64,000 bases of DNA, taken from positions 1,338,001 through 1,402,000 of the forward strand of contig NC_051106.1 of the NCBI RefSeq assembly GCF_901709675.1. Direction: 5' to 3'. Both the position numbers and the translations under genes were made by a program. Every line of letters starts with the position of its first letter. The first letter of the stretch is position 1. This DNA is from Syngnathus acus (taxonomy: Eukaryota; Chordata; Actinopteri; Syngnathiformes; Syngnathidae). The notes below the pieces were generated by a model. That model had not been told where the DNA came from, did no database searches, and worked only from the letters and a program-made list of their open reading frames with translations. Of the stretch, positions 26,741-38,756 are shown one piece after another.

Positions 26741-29070
26741 CGTGCGTGTGTTTAGCTGGTTGGGTCGGCAAGAACACAGGTGGATTGACTGAGGTTTGAT
26801 GTAAATACGTGCCCCAAATAGATTTGGTCTCAATGAATTGGTTGTACGCCTCCTCAATGCAAGCGAGTGTGCCAAGAAACAAACATCAATGCACCTTTTC
26901 ACACACGCAGACAGGCACCTATTGATTTTTTTCATTTTCTTTTGGGCTTTCACAAGTGCATTCTGTCGCCGGTGGTTTTTGCGTTGCTTGCGTCACAATT
27001 CTGAACGTGTAGATTTTATGTTCAACCAAGAACGCTGTAGATGTTGACCAACATTTGGAACACGGTTGAATCGCTAGAGCAAGAATGCTAAATTTCGAAC
27101 ATTTAGCATACGAAACCACCGATCAAATTTTAATCAGAGATGGCTTTGTGTCCCAATTGGATTTTGGTCCCTGATTAAAAAAAAAAAAGTTTTTTTGTGT
27201 GGATGTTTTCAATTTTCACCTCCACCTTGCGCAATACGGATTTTCCCATACATAGCTAACGTTTCTGAAGGGGGAAGAAAAGTATTACATACATTAGATT
27301 ATTCTTTTTATATATATTATGAACACTTTTTGTACTAAACAAGAAACAAGGGCAGATTTGGAATCAGCGTAAAAAAAAATCAAGAGTGGTTGACTGGGTT
27401 GACGACGTTTGGCGACCAAGCCCCAAATTACAGCATTACTGTCAGACTGAGCGACTCCTCCTGCTTCTGCAATTCCTCTGCGGCCAAAAACCAGGAGATG
27501 TAACACTTCGACATCATGTGTCAAAGATGGTGGAAGGAGGAGCTTTGGCGTTTTGAGAGAATGTTCCTGGAATGTTCCACAAACATAAGTTGTGGTTTCA
27601 GGTTATTGTGGTGCGATGCCTCCATCTCGCGTTCATTGTGCAACATACAGACAGATAACACATGCGTTACAGCAATAAGCCTCTAGAGGGCGGTGTTGGC
27701 CCACGAAGAAGTTCCACTGACGAAACTGAAAAGAACTGTTACGCATTTTAATATTTAGTCGACCTAAGAAATATTTAAATAAAAGAACAATCGGATTTTT
27801 TTTTTGTAAGTACATTTACATTTTTATTATTTTTTTTTGTTAACGTCTGAGATAAGGTTCTTGTGTGGGCAATGTCTAAAAATGGATCACTATTACTGAG
27901 TTTATTTCTGGTGGCTTCTTGAATTTCTTTGGATGCAGCTTGTGAAGATTTTTCGGCCGACTTGATTTTGACAGGTTGGATTGAAAGCCAAAAATAATCC
28001 AATTTGGGTCAAACAATCCACTGGGTTAATTTGACCCAATTTTTTTGTAAGCCAAAATGGAGTCACTTTGTATAAAACAATGTAAACCTTTGACCATTTT
28101 ACCCAAACATTATTTTGTTTTTTTGGAACCACGTGTTTTTTGAGTACGTGTTGAAAGTGTGCGCTTCTTTGCAAGACGCGTGCAGACACTTTAATGAGCG
28201 TTTCAAGAACAAACTTTAGTGCTGCCCCCCCAGCCCCCACGGGAGACATTTAAGCTGTCATCACGCCTCCCGTATTGCAACACGTCGTTCCGTTACAATG
28301 TCGTTGCTCCGCCGTAGCACTCCTTGCTGAGTGTAATTACATATCATTAGGAGTTAATTACCGTAATGTAAGGAGCACCTCATTAAATCTTGTCAAACTT
28401 TTAATATTTATCTGACTCGTGCACCGTTTTGCTTATACTCGCCGACTAAACGTACTCATAAAAGATTCATCTTGCTACTTCATTTCCTTTTTTTTAAGAT
28501 TTAAACAAATGTATGGTATGGTGTGGCCGATTTGTGTTATTTTATTATATGATTGAGCACGATTAATGACTTTTTTAGGCAGTGATTGAGAGAAAGGAAC
28601 ATGAATAAAAACGACATGCAGTTATAGATTTGACCCCAGTTTTAATTTAAGTAGATTTATTTAAAATGTATTATGTTAAAAAATTTTAGTTTTTAATGAC
28701 TTTTGAAACACTGAGTTAAAATATGTGTGCAGTTGTGTGTGTGATGTACTTTTCTCACACTTTAAAATTTCTCAAAAGTCACATACCTAGCACACATAAC
28801 TTAAGAATTCAAATAACTGCTACTAAAAATATGGATATATATTATTATTATTTAAGTTAAATCAAATGTCATGCAAATGTCACACAAATTTCATATGGCA
28901 TCATTTATTATTCAGACTTGACAATTACAGTTTACAGCTAAACCCTCCCCCCAACACACACACACAATAAAAAAAACAGATCTAATTTAGAATATGTATA
29001 GTGCTTAAGAAACGTTGGAGTTTGTTTTGGCACAAAGCCATCCTTTAGGCCCCTAGGCTAAAGTTTAGGG
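25995..29070. other. Intergenic upstream of foxi1
   Basis: Contains a (GT)n microsatellite (26672-26752) and a TTGACCCAA/TTGGGTCAA inverted-word patch at about 27990-28040. At about 28290-28400 there is an ATTA/TAATTA-rich block that may be a conserved element. No coding exon is supported. Confidence 0.45.
26672..26752. repeat. (GT)n microsatellite
   Basis: Long GT run bordered by GCGTGC units. Confidence 0.95.
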
Positions 29071-29150
29071 GTTTCCCTGCAAAAAGTTGGACGCGTGTCT
29101 TGACCACGCCCCTCGCATTGTGATTGGCTGACGAGTTTTTGGCTCTCAGG
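29071..29150 (+). promoter_or_regulatory. Duplicate of the foxi1 proximal promoter block (distal copy)
   Basis: Contains GTTTCCCTGC, then CGTGTCTTGACCACGCC and GTGATTGGCTGACGAG (inverted CCAAT box). The same words recur in the same order at 29582-29691, just upstream of foxi1. This copy lies about 740 bp before the start codon. Confidence 0.6.
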
Positions 29151-29581
29151 ACTTATCCTGTAAAGTGTAACATATCTTTTTGTTCCTAATTTTTGTTTTA
29201 AAAGAAATATATAAAATCGCTTTAAAGTTTGAATTATTTTTCTTATTAATATTTATAATTTTACTTCCGCTAGGTATAATCAAATTACCCAAAATGGTAT
29301 GTAGTGGGGGAAAAACAACTACAATATCAGCTCTATACTTTTAAAAAGTTTAATGTATATTTTTGTACTATTATTATTATTGTTGTTGTTGTTGTTGTAA
29401 TTTATATACATAATTGGAAAAAATCTAAGACCAAAGATCCAGTCATTATTATTTGAATTGTCCAATTTCGTGCAACCTTAAAAACACATTTTGGGGATTT
29501 TTTTTTTTTTTTTTAAAGTTGGGAAAGTTTGTTTAGTCCACGTGGGGCTCAAGCCGAGTGAAAGCAAGCAAACCTGCCCTT

Positions 29582-29750
29582 GTTTCCCTGCGGGAGGTTC
29601 GACTCCAAAAGTGACCCCGGCAGACTTGCGCCGTGTCTTGACCACGCCTCCCTCGCCCGGTGATTGGCTGCCGAGCTTTTTGCCATCGGGAGCGTCAATA
29701 CAATTCAAAGAAGTTGTGCACGGCGCTTGACACTTGTTGAGAGAACCGGA
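29582..29750 (+). promoter_or_regulatory. foxi1: foxi1 proximal promoter
   Basis: Contains GTTTCCCTGC, CGTGTCTTGACCACGCC (a GC/CACC-type site) and GTGATTGGCTGCCGAG (inverted CCAAT box) about 150-190 bp before the start codon. AATACAATTCAAAG near 29697-29710 is a possible weak TATA-like region. The placement fits a core promoter; the transcription start is not determined. Confidence 0.55.
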
Positions 29751-29812
29751 GAAAAGGAGAACACCTCTACCTCTGGCCGGCCGGCTCCGCTGCACACCCC
29801 TCTCCGGGAGTG

Positions 29813-31859
29813 ATGATCGATCCCGAGTCCCACCGCCAAAACCACCTGAGCCAGCATCAGTCCTCCGCAGGCAAAGGCGCTCAGGAGGGCCCGGACATGG
29901 CCGTGTACTGCGACTCCCTTAGCGGCATGTACCACCACCACTACCACCATCATCATCATCATCCCTCTCAACAGCAACAGCACACGCAGCCGCAGCACAC
30001 GCAGCAGCCGCCTCAGAACCTTCAGCCCTCCGCTCACCGAGCCGCTGGCTTCGGCCTGGGCGAGTACGGCTCCCCACCCAGCCCGTACCTGTGGGGCGTC
30101 AACCCGGCCCCGGCTGCGGCGCCGTACCTGCACGCCGGCAGCCCCTCCGCCCCCTTCGGCCCGCCGGGGTACGGCTCCCCGAGGCCGTTCCTGGGCGCCG
30201 GCTCGTCCGCCTTCGGCGGCCCGGAGCTGGGCTGGCTGTCAGTGGCCAGCCAGGAGGAGTTGCTGAAACTGGTGCGGCCGCCCTACTCGTACTCGGCGCT
30301 GATCGCCATGGCCATCCAGAACGCGCACGGCAAGAAGCTGACGCTGAGTCAGATCTACGCCTACGTGGCTGATAACTTCCCCTTCTACAAGAAAAGCAAG
30401 GCCGGATGGCAGAACTCCATCCGCCACAACCTGTCTCTCAACGACTGCTTCAAGAAGGTGCCGCGCGACGAGGACGACCCCGGTACGTGAACGCACCACC
30501 CGCTGTCACGCCACCTCAAGGGCCGCTTCCCTGACTTGCCCAGAAAATTGGAAGCGTCTATACTTGTCCAGCACAACATCCAACTTGACAGCTGTTCATG
30601 ACGTGCAGGGGAGTCGCCTATCATCGTTCCAAACCCACCCGCGATTGGTGAAAATCCGCGATAAAGAGACCATACAAAACGTTTTTTTTAAAGTAGTTTA
30701 CATTTTAAATTCACCCCCTGCACTTTCAGAAATATTGAGAAAAATGTGCAAACAAATAATGTAATTCTAAAACAAAATGTCCAAACATCTAGACAATTGC
30801 GGGAGTGTATTGTTGCCACCAATTTCACATTTAACGTGATAAGTTTCACAAAGCAACAATACTTATACACAATCAATACATATAAATATATATAAACTCA
30901 AATTAGACTCTTCAATTAAACACAAAAAAATATTTGTGTAAGTATGTAGGCGACGTTTACATCATTGAAAAGCCGAGTCTTAAATATTTTTACATCTAAA
31001 ATTATTACACACAATACAATCCAAATTTATTCATTTAGCGCTTTCGCAACAGCTTTCGCCGTAACAAAGCACTTTACACAAACAAGTAACAATGCAGCAA
31101 TACACCTCCATCAAGAGACATTTGAACCAGCCCAGTGAGGTACGGTTAAGCATCCTCAAAGTCCATCTTATTGTTTTTATTATAATGTAATGTAATTGTA
31201 ATCCTGTTTATGCGCTGAATTGAAGGATGCACCATTGGAAAATGGCCGACAAGAACGCAGACTCCGGTCGAATGGCGTTTAAGACAAATGTGAATGTTTA
31301 CACTCCAGGCAAAGGAAACTATTGGACGTTGGACCCCAACTGCGAGAAAATGTTTGACAACGGAAACTTCAGACGGAAAAGGAAGCGAAGGTCCGACCCG
31401 GCATCTACACCAGCGACCGCCAAGATGGAGGACGGCGCGCAGGTCCCTGCTCCCAAAGCCGCCAACAGCCCTCAGCTCCCGGGCCCGCCCTCGCCCTCCG
31501 ACATGGACGCCCTGAGCGAGAGCCTCAAGACGCCGTCGACGTCGTGCTATAGCAACTTTTACAGCAGCATGTCCTCCTTGGGGGGAGCGGCGGCCCCCGG
31601 GAGCAGACAGGCGGGTCCGCTGGGCCTGCTCAGTGAGCTCTCCAGCAGGAACATTAGCGCCCTGCAGGCCCCATACCAGGCAGGCGCCCAGCAGGACCTG
31701 GCGGCGGCGTCCGAGCACGGCTGCGAGGCTGTGCATGTCAACCGCGGCGTGTACTACAACGCCTTGGGAGGGGGGCAGGGTGGACAGTTCAACAGCCACT
31801 TGTACAACGGCTTCAGCGTCAACAGCCTCATCTACCCCCGAGATGGGGCCGAACTATAG
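29813..31859 (+). CDS. foxi1: Forkhead box I transcription factor (FoxI1-like)
   Basis: Nuclear DNA-binding protein of the FoxI class, which in fish specifies otic placode and ionocyte fates. Two exons, 29813-30482 and 31309-31859, joined in phase 1 across an 826-bp GT-AG intron, give 406 residues. The forkhead domain begins near residue 152 ([18 protein letters not shown]) and is split by the intron inside DDPG/KGNYW. The recognition helix [15 protein letters not shown] is intact. A basic [12 protein letters not shown], follows. The N-terminus has a His/Gln-rich stretch (about residues 38-66), and the motifs MAVYCD, GEYG and PYLWG fit FoxI1. The C-terminus ([19 protein letters not shown]) matches the FOXI1 ending. 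ATG 29813 was chosen as the first in-frame ATG; the next, at residue 29 (MAVYCD), is a possible alternative. FoxI membership is certain; the paralogue number less so. Confidence 0.93.
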
Positions 31860-32970
31860 GAGGACGCCGCCGTCCTGGGCGACACTTCTCACACACGTGA
31901 TCGGCGACAGCCAAAATCAGAAAGTCAACATTTCTGGTGTGTACCTAAGAGGTGTCTGGCGAATCAACAAGCACTTATCTCCCTTTGTTGATAAATGACA
32001 TTAAAGACACTCGCTTGTAAATTGAGACGTGCGATGATGGTATGTTTCTTGCTCCCTTTGAAGCCTCTTTTGTTTCTTTAACATGGACAGCCCAGCGGGT
32101 CTTCTTTCAAAGTTCTGCCTTGGTATGACTAGCTTTGGCTGATAAAGTTTGATGATGTCAAACGTTGGCTTGATGTTGAATAGGTCGAGCGTTGGCCAGA
32201 TAAACCTCACATAGTCAAGTTTTGGCTGGATAAAATTGGTTTGGATTTAGCTTTTGGCTAAATCGAGATTTGGCTGAATGAATATGGATATGTCGAGCTT
32301 TGCCTAGCGAGAGATCAGTTACTGTATGCCAACCTTTGGCAAGTTCGGATATGTCCAGTCAGACTTCCGTTTCAAGGCCACGACGAGGGCCGTGTCATTT
32401 CGTTGTCATTATTACCTGGTGTGAAGACGCAATGACCAAAAAACTTCAATGGCTGCCGCTTATTGAACTCGGGGAGGGTTAAAGAAATGCTCTGTGGTGG
32501 CCCAACATGTTCCAGCCTGCCAAAGTTGCCGTTTATTTTTTATTTTTTTGAGCAGGGAGCATGGTTGTGAGGGGGGGGGGGGGGGCGCCTCACGTTACCT
32601 CACATAGACGAGACGTCTCCGGTTCGCATGCAGTAACCTTGTGTTTTTTTTCTGTCTTTCTCTTATTGAGGCAACTTGATGACTGAAACGGGAGCACTGT
32701 GCCTCATATGAACAAACAAATAAAAATCTATTTTTTTAAATTATAGTTTGGAAATATTTATGCTATTTATACGGATAGGTGTTTTTTCTATTCTAGTTTG
32801 GCTTATGAAAATATATATATAAATATATGTATAGAAATTGTCTATGTATCGTTTGGTCTTTTTCTCAGGAGACAATCCTTCAACTTTTCAACTTTTTCAA
32901 AATGTACACGCACGGACAGGCAGTTCTAACTGTGATGATTTAAATAAATGTTCTGTTCTCATAACATCCA
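31860..32970 (+). other. foxi1: foxi1 3'UTR and downstream flank
   Basis: AATAAA occurs at 32719-32724 and 32943-32948, giving a 3'UTR of about 0.9 or 1.1 kb. It contains a degenerate tandem array of GTCGAGCGTTGGCTGATAAA-like units (about 32120-32350) and a G-run near 32570-32584. Confidence 0.5.
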
Positions 32971-34483
32971 CTTTGTTGTCATATTTCATCTGCTGTTGCT
33001 CCTCTCGTACGTTTTACGTTTAAGATGTTTGTTTTTTTTACATCCCAATTTTCTACACACAGGAAAATTATCGTTAAAAAAAATCAAAATAAACTGATTA
33101 TTTTGTATACCTGGTGATGCAACAAAATAAAATCTAGAGTTAAAGTATGTACAATACAAATAATAGTTATTAATTAATTATTGGAAATAATCATTTGAAA
33201 ATGTTCAAAATAGACTTACTTTAGAAGTGTAAAGTGTCGAACTGTAAATGATTCTACAACAATCTGCATTTAGTTGTTGAAAGAGTCTGTTTTAAGAGGA
33301 TGTGCACACTTGCGCAAACATTAATGGTGGAATAACAATTTGCTCGTAGTTGTAAGTTTTACTAAATAAATTCAAGTTCAATTAAAAGCTACTTTTTCAT
33401 AATGTGGCACTTGATGGATTTTGAAATATTCATCAATTGTCTTCATAATGGTCAGAAAATAGAAATTGGAAATAAAATGTCGATGAAATGAATTGATATA
33501 ATCAAAGTAAACAAAATAAATAAAAGCAAATTTAAACATGACGTTGCTATGGTAAATTCTTGTCGTAATTCAATTTCTGTCTTTTTCGATAGAATTAATT
33601 TAAAAGTGAAGCCAAAAGCCAGTTGAGCTTTTGAGGTGTTGCTGACATGTTCCATTCGACTCGACGACAGAACAGAACCGACGTGGTGAGTACAATTATT
33701 TCTGAGTCACTGCAAAAATATGTGTGGTTTCGTTGCATTTAATTAAATATAATTATTAGTTGGAGCTCGCAGTCTAATGTTTCAAAGACATTTAGTGGGT
33801 CATTTGTCGTTGATTTTTTAGCAATTGAAAACGTTTCAAATGATCTTCGTTCCACGCCAACAAGATGTCTCCGGATGTCACGTGTGTGTTTTTTATGAAA
33901 ACCACGACAAAACGGAGGCGGCTTTCGGCATAGTGGAAAGCAAAAGTTTGGCACAGCTCCAGCGAATTGGTCGCACGTCTTGATGGATGGCGGCGGGTAA
34001 AACAAAGGCGCTTTTGTCTTTTGTTTCGGCTCCTGCGTGCCCGTCTGTCTGTCCGTCCGTCCTCTTCCATCAATTAGGGCCTTGGCTTCTCACGTCTTGT
34101 TAGCCTTTGATGGTTAGCGTTAGCTGACACGCTGCGCTTGCCCCAGGCGTGGATTAAGAGCGCTTGCAAAAAAGATCCACGTGTTGACATTAAAAGACAC
34201 GCTTAGTTAAACATTGGCGGATATCGCTTGCATCATTTCTACGTTAACTGATGCACAGGAAGATTTGCCGATGTTTCTTACCACCGCAGAGGAGCTGACT
34301 TGATGTCAGATTGTTTTGAGCCTCAATATTGGCAGGAGAACCCGATATCTTGAAATAAGACGACCGACTTTGAGTTATGGTGTCTGTACTCACCTGTCTA
34401 TCCTTACTATTAGCCAAACAAGATTTAGACACAATTTGCGGGATAATGCAGAAAGCTGCACAATTACATTTTGAATCAACAGC
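32971..34483. other. Intergenic, AT-rich
   Basis: No gene, RNA or recognisable element seen. Confidence 0.5.
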
Positions 34484-34527
34484 ATATTGGGTTACAAATG
34501 TAATGCTTTACATTTGTAACCCAATAT
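34484..34527. repeat. Perfect 20-bp inverted repeat with 4-nt loop
   Basis: Arms 34484-34503 and 34508-34527 are exact reverse complements around TGCT. See findings. Confidence 0.95.
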
Positions 34528-34914
34528 ACGTATAGATATATAAGGTACGGGCCTTCCTGTTCCCAGCCTGGCAGCAGTTTGGCTGAATAAGTGAATCTGC
34601 TGCCAACGTGGCAATTAGAGAAGATGCAGTGACCCAGGCTCCGTTTGACCACCTTCCATTGGTTCTGGGACATTGGTGACACCCCCCCCCCACTGCCGCC
34701 CACCTTCCTCATTTGGCAGCGTCCCCATCGGATGACGTTGAAAAGCGCCATTGTGGTGGTGGCTGGGAAGTGGCTGGAAATCGGGCCCGGTGTGACATTC
34801 TCGGGGGCAACGCGTAGGTCGGCGTCCTCGCAAGACCCCCGCCAGAGGTGTCACCATGTTCATGAGAATCGTATTTTGTGGGCAACAGAAAGAGACAATC
34901 TTGCGTCATAAATG

Positions 34915-35190
34915 ATGATGAGATAAGGTGCCAGGAACCCCAAGTCCGCAGTGTGGGCTGTATAAGGGCCAGAACTTCAGTCTTCTTTTACAGAACTTCA
35001 GTGCCGTCCTGATGTTGATTTCCATCAGAAAGAACAAAAGCAGCTTTAATGAGAAATTGTCCTTTTTGCTCAGCAGGACATATGTCATATGATATCTGAA
35101 TGTATCACGCATAGCTTTCTTAAGATGGAACTAAGAGCAATGAAAACAACAGGGGCCCCAAAATTGAACCCTGTAGAACACCGGAAAAAG
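34915..35190 (-). mobile_element. Degenerate LINE reverse-transcriptase fragment
   Basis: On the minus strand near 35185-35125 the translation reads GVLQGSILGPLLFSLL, the conserved reverse-transcriptase palm motif of non-LTR elements. The sequence that follows drifts out of frame but keeps fragments such as a TEVL-like stretch near 34990. It is a decayed relic and differs from the LINE families at 6.9 and 58.6 kb. Confidence 0.7.
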
Positions 35191-36654
35191 CGCCTTGCAG
35201 CGGGTTAATGTCATCCACGTCACGGCGGAGGGCCTCCAGTTGTCAAATCTCGCGTCTGTGTGTGCGCGGCCGCTGGTTTCCATTGTGCGGGCGGCTGCAG
35301 GTGCGAGACACGCTTTGTTGATCATAATCCCCCCCGGCCAGCGCAGAAGCTTTGAGCGCGCTTGACGTAGCCCGAGCGGCGAGCCCTTTTGCTCTCCGGC
35401 CGCCGTGCCGCCACCGTCTCCCGCTGCTGCTCATGGGATCCGACAGGCGGAAAAATAATGAATAACACCTTCACCCGGAGATGACCCGGCTCCAATTCGC
35501 CGGCTCCGCACGACGGCTGGAGCCACTTAATTGAGCCATGCTGGATCAAATCCTTCCCTGATTCGCCCGCCCCGTCAAGACGCTTCCTGCGCGTTCCCGC
35601 CTTTACCTTGGAGTGCAACTGACCTTTTTTCCGAATTTTTGGAAGCCATGCACGTGATTCCCAACAATGGGCTGTGGGAAATGATCGAATTTTGCTTAAT
35701 CGGTATGAAAATTATTTATTCTCTACATTTAATGTTTTTGTCTTTGTAAATTAATTTTGTATGTGAGCGTTGGGGTTAGGGTTAGGGTTAGTATGTGTAT
35801 GCTACATAATTAGCCGCTGGCAGGACATGCGGTTTCAAATCCAGATCAGATAAAACCACCAAAATTCAAACATAAATAAACAAACCAAAGTATAAAAGAA
35901 TGAAGAGTGGTGTGCATCAATCCCTTTGTGCCGGACAAACTGGCCGACTATTTACAGTAAAGTACAACCGCAGCGTCGTGCACGCGCTTGCGCCAACAAG
36001 TAAACAGCATGGTTAGCGCGTAGCGAGGCGTGTTTGGGGTTTGTTCCTGATGTGTTTCCCAACAGCCGGTGGGTGGGCGGACTCTCAAATCTTGTGGGGT
36101 GTGATCCCTGTATCCCGTCGCGGTGGAATGCGCATCGTTGGCCTCATGGGCGCACCCCCTGCCTGACCATCCCACCGCACACACACACGCACGCACGCAC
36201 GCACGCACACACACACTTTTAATTGGGGCCTCCAGATCACACGGTCACTTTACACTGCGTAATAAGCTATTAGCCCCCCCTCCGCGTTAATCGACATGGA
36301 CGTGGCCATTGTGTGTGAGCGGGACTGTTGTTGGTCGGGCTGTCCACGCCCAGGTCTGGTCTCGTAGGAGGACAGGGTTGCAGGGGCGGCGGGATGGCCT
36401 GTATTGACGGAGGTAAACAGAAATGGGGGTGTCCGCTCGGGGGTCAAGTTGAGGCAAGCCCGTACTTGTTGCCCCCCAGGAAACAAGAAAACAAACTGTA
36501 ACACCCTCGGTGCAGTCATCTTGCTTTGACAAAAATATGACTTTGCGCCTCGCTCGGCGACAACACACAACCGAGGGAGCCCCTCGGATACGACCCTCCC
36601 CCTACCCGCTGCCTTCATGGTGTTGCGGTGCATTGTGGGACTGAGAAACCTATT
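35191..36654. other. Intergenic
   Basis: GC-rich patch at 35230-35620 without a supported exon. There is a short GGGTTA triplet repeat at 35772-35790 and a CA-rich microsatellite at 36178-36217. Confidence 0.45.
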
Positions 36655-36990
36655 TCAAACCAAAAGTTGGACTTCCTGTGCCTTTTAGGGCACAACTACT
36701 TGAGTCTTTTAAGCACTGTGAAGTCTCCTCAACATGTCTACCAAATTTCATGTTGCGACACCAAACTGGCTTTGTGGGTTGGATTTTGGAAAAACAAATT
36801 GTTCACTTGGAGGAGGTGCTCCCTAGCCAAAAACAAACCTTCAAACCCAAAGTCCAGACTTCTTGATTCTGTTCAGGCATGGCTCTTGGAGACATTTTGT
36901 GGGTTTATTCATAACAGACAAATCTACCCAATTTAATGTCAAACTGGCTTTGGGGGCTGATTTTTTTGAATGGACATCGTAACCTACAAA
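36655..36990. repeat. Dispersed repeat family, copy 5
   Basis: Two tandem-like units. The first contains GGACTTCCTGTGCCTTTTAG and CTACCAAATTTCATGTTGCG. The second contains CAGGCATGGCTCTTGGAGAC, GTGGGTTTATTCATAACAGA and CAAACTGGCTTTGGGGGCT. This is the clearest copy in the window. Confidence 0.65.
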
Positions 36991-37043
36991 TGGCACTGTG
37001 GGGGCAGAAAAGTCCAGCAGTGTGTCACTATGGGGATAATTGC

Positions 37044-37044
<1 letters not shown>

Positions 37045-37094
<50 letters not shown>

Positions 37095-37111
37095 CACACG
37101 CACGCACACAC
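37045..37111. repeat. (CA)n microsatellite
   Basis: CA run with CGCA interruptions at its 3' end. Confidence 0.95.
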
Positions 37112-38457
37112 TTTCTCCATCCAGGCTCTAATCCAGCCCCCTCTGAGCTTGGGGTCTCGGGGAAAAGTTCATCCAGAGGGCGAAAGCAGCCTCCATGGTA
37201 AAGTGGGAACGGGGTGATTGGCGGGGGCAGGGATGCTGTGAGGGGGGTTACCAGTCGGGCGACATTCTGAACAGCTTCACGTCAGCGCATGGGGAGGAGC
37301 TTATTGGTTTTGGGGGTTCATCTGGGTTCAATACCCTGAGGTTACGGCAGGGCAAGAACAATTCTAACCACAGATGGACAATGTCAGTCAAAATGTTTTT
37401 TTATCCCTCACCAGTTTCCCGCTAGAACTTTTCACACGGCAAATTTTCACGTCCCCTCCCCTTTCGCGACATTGGCTTTGATGGGCACTGTGAAAGGGGA
37501 CTTTGTAGCCCTACTTTGCCTTTTAACAGTTACTTTCTACGCAGCAATTTGCGGGTTGCCTTGTCCAAGCTGGAAAACGGTAACCCGCAACCACCCCTTT
37601 ACTGCAGGTGCAATCTAAGGCCAACCGTGACGCTCTGTCAGCTTCGCGGCAAGCCAGCAATGGTGGTGGGGGGCGATGGGGGTGGGAGAGTGCGCTTCCT
37701 CTGCTGCTCGTTTGGACAGAAAACTGGAACGCTGCCGAGGGCGGCCAAGCGGGCCGGGGTCGGGGCACGCAGCAGGGGGGACAGCCCTGAACTCGAGATG
37801 ACCAATACTCATTGGGCCGTGCACCAGCCCACCAACATCCCCCTTCTCGTCCCCGCTTCTGCCAGCCACTCATCTGATTCTCTTTGATCGGCTGAGGCTG
37901 TCCGGATTTCTCCGGATCAACCCTTCAAACATTCCGACAGACTTGGCGCACCTCCTCTTCCTGCACACATAAACAAAAATTCTGAATCGGACAATCCTTT
38001 CAATCAGTTTTGGTGCACACCCTGACCCAACACCCGCCTCAAAAATACAAGAAAGGCCTGACCGATTCATCAGCCACTTGATATATAATCGGCAAAAAAA
38101 TGGCTGATTTTTCTTCAATCAGTTCTTGTAGTATTATTCTGCCAAATAGCAGAATCTCAAAAATAAAAAATCGTGAGGGGGTGCGCCCGACACGGCAGCT
38201 AATAAGGGAACCTGTGATAGAGCGACGTCCCGGTGGGTAATTACAGCAAAGGGTGTCTTGTTTGTGGTGATTCATGCTGCTGCGCGGTGTCATTTGCCTG
38301 TCAACACATTGCTAACACTTGAAACAGGAAGAGGAAGCCTTCCTCAATTAATGCCGTCACCTCATACTGTGTGAGCGCATTTTCTCTGGGGTGGCCAACG
38401 TTTTACAATCGAATCATGCGCGCAAGCCAACTGCTTTTTGTTGAATTATAAATTTAA
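37112..38457. other. Intergenic
   Basis: No supported gene. Long frames on both strands at 37516-37887 overlap one another and show no family resemblance. Confidence 0.45.
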
Positions 38458-38756
38458 ATGCTAAAAGGTGGCCTAGTGGTAGAGTGTCCGCCTTGAGACT
38501 GGAAGGTTGTTGGTTCAAACCAAAGACTATAAAAATGGGACCCATTGCCTCCCTGCTTGGCACTCAGCATTAAGGGTTGGAATTGGGGGGTTAGATCACC
38601 AAATGATTCCCGAGCGCGGCACCGCTGCTGCTCACTGCTCCCCTCTCCCCCAGGAGATGGTTCCAAATCACACGGGGATGAGTTAAATGCAGAGGACAAA
38701 TTTCACCACACCCAGATGTGTGTGTGACGATCATTGGGACTTTAACTTTTAACTTA
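38458..38756 (+). mobile_element. tRNA-derived SINE
   Basis: The head has a perfect A box (TGGCCTAGTGG, 38469-38479) and a B box GGTTCAAACC (38512-38521), the tRNA arrangement. A body of about 200 bp and a 3' tail with TTTAACTTTTAAC follow. The whole is about 300 bp, normal for a SINE. A clear target-site duplication was not found. Confidence 0.8.

Noticed and set aside
34484-34527. MicroRNA precursor
   Set aside because: A 20-bp perfect stem with a 4-nt loop is too short for a canonical precursor, and I recognise no known microRNA seed.
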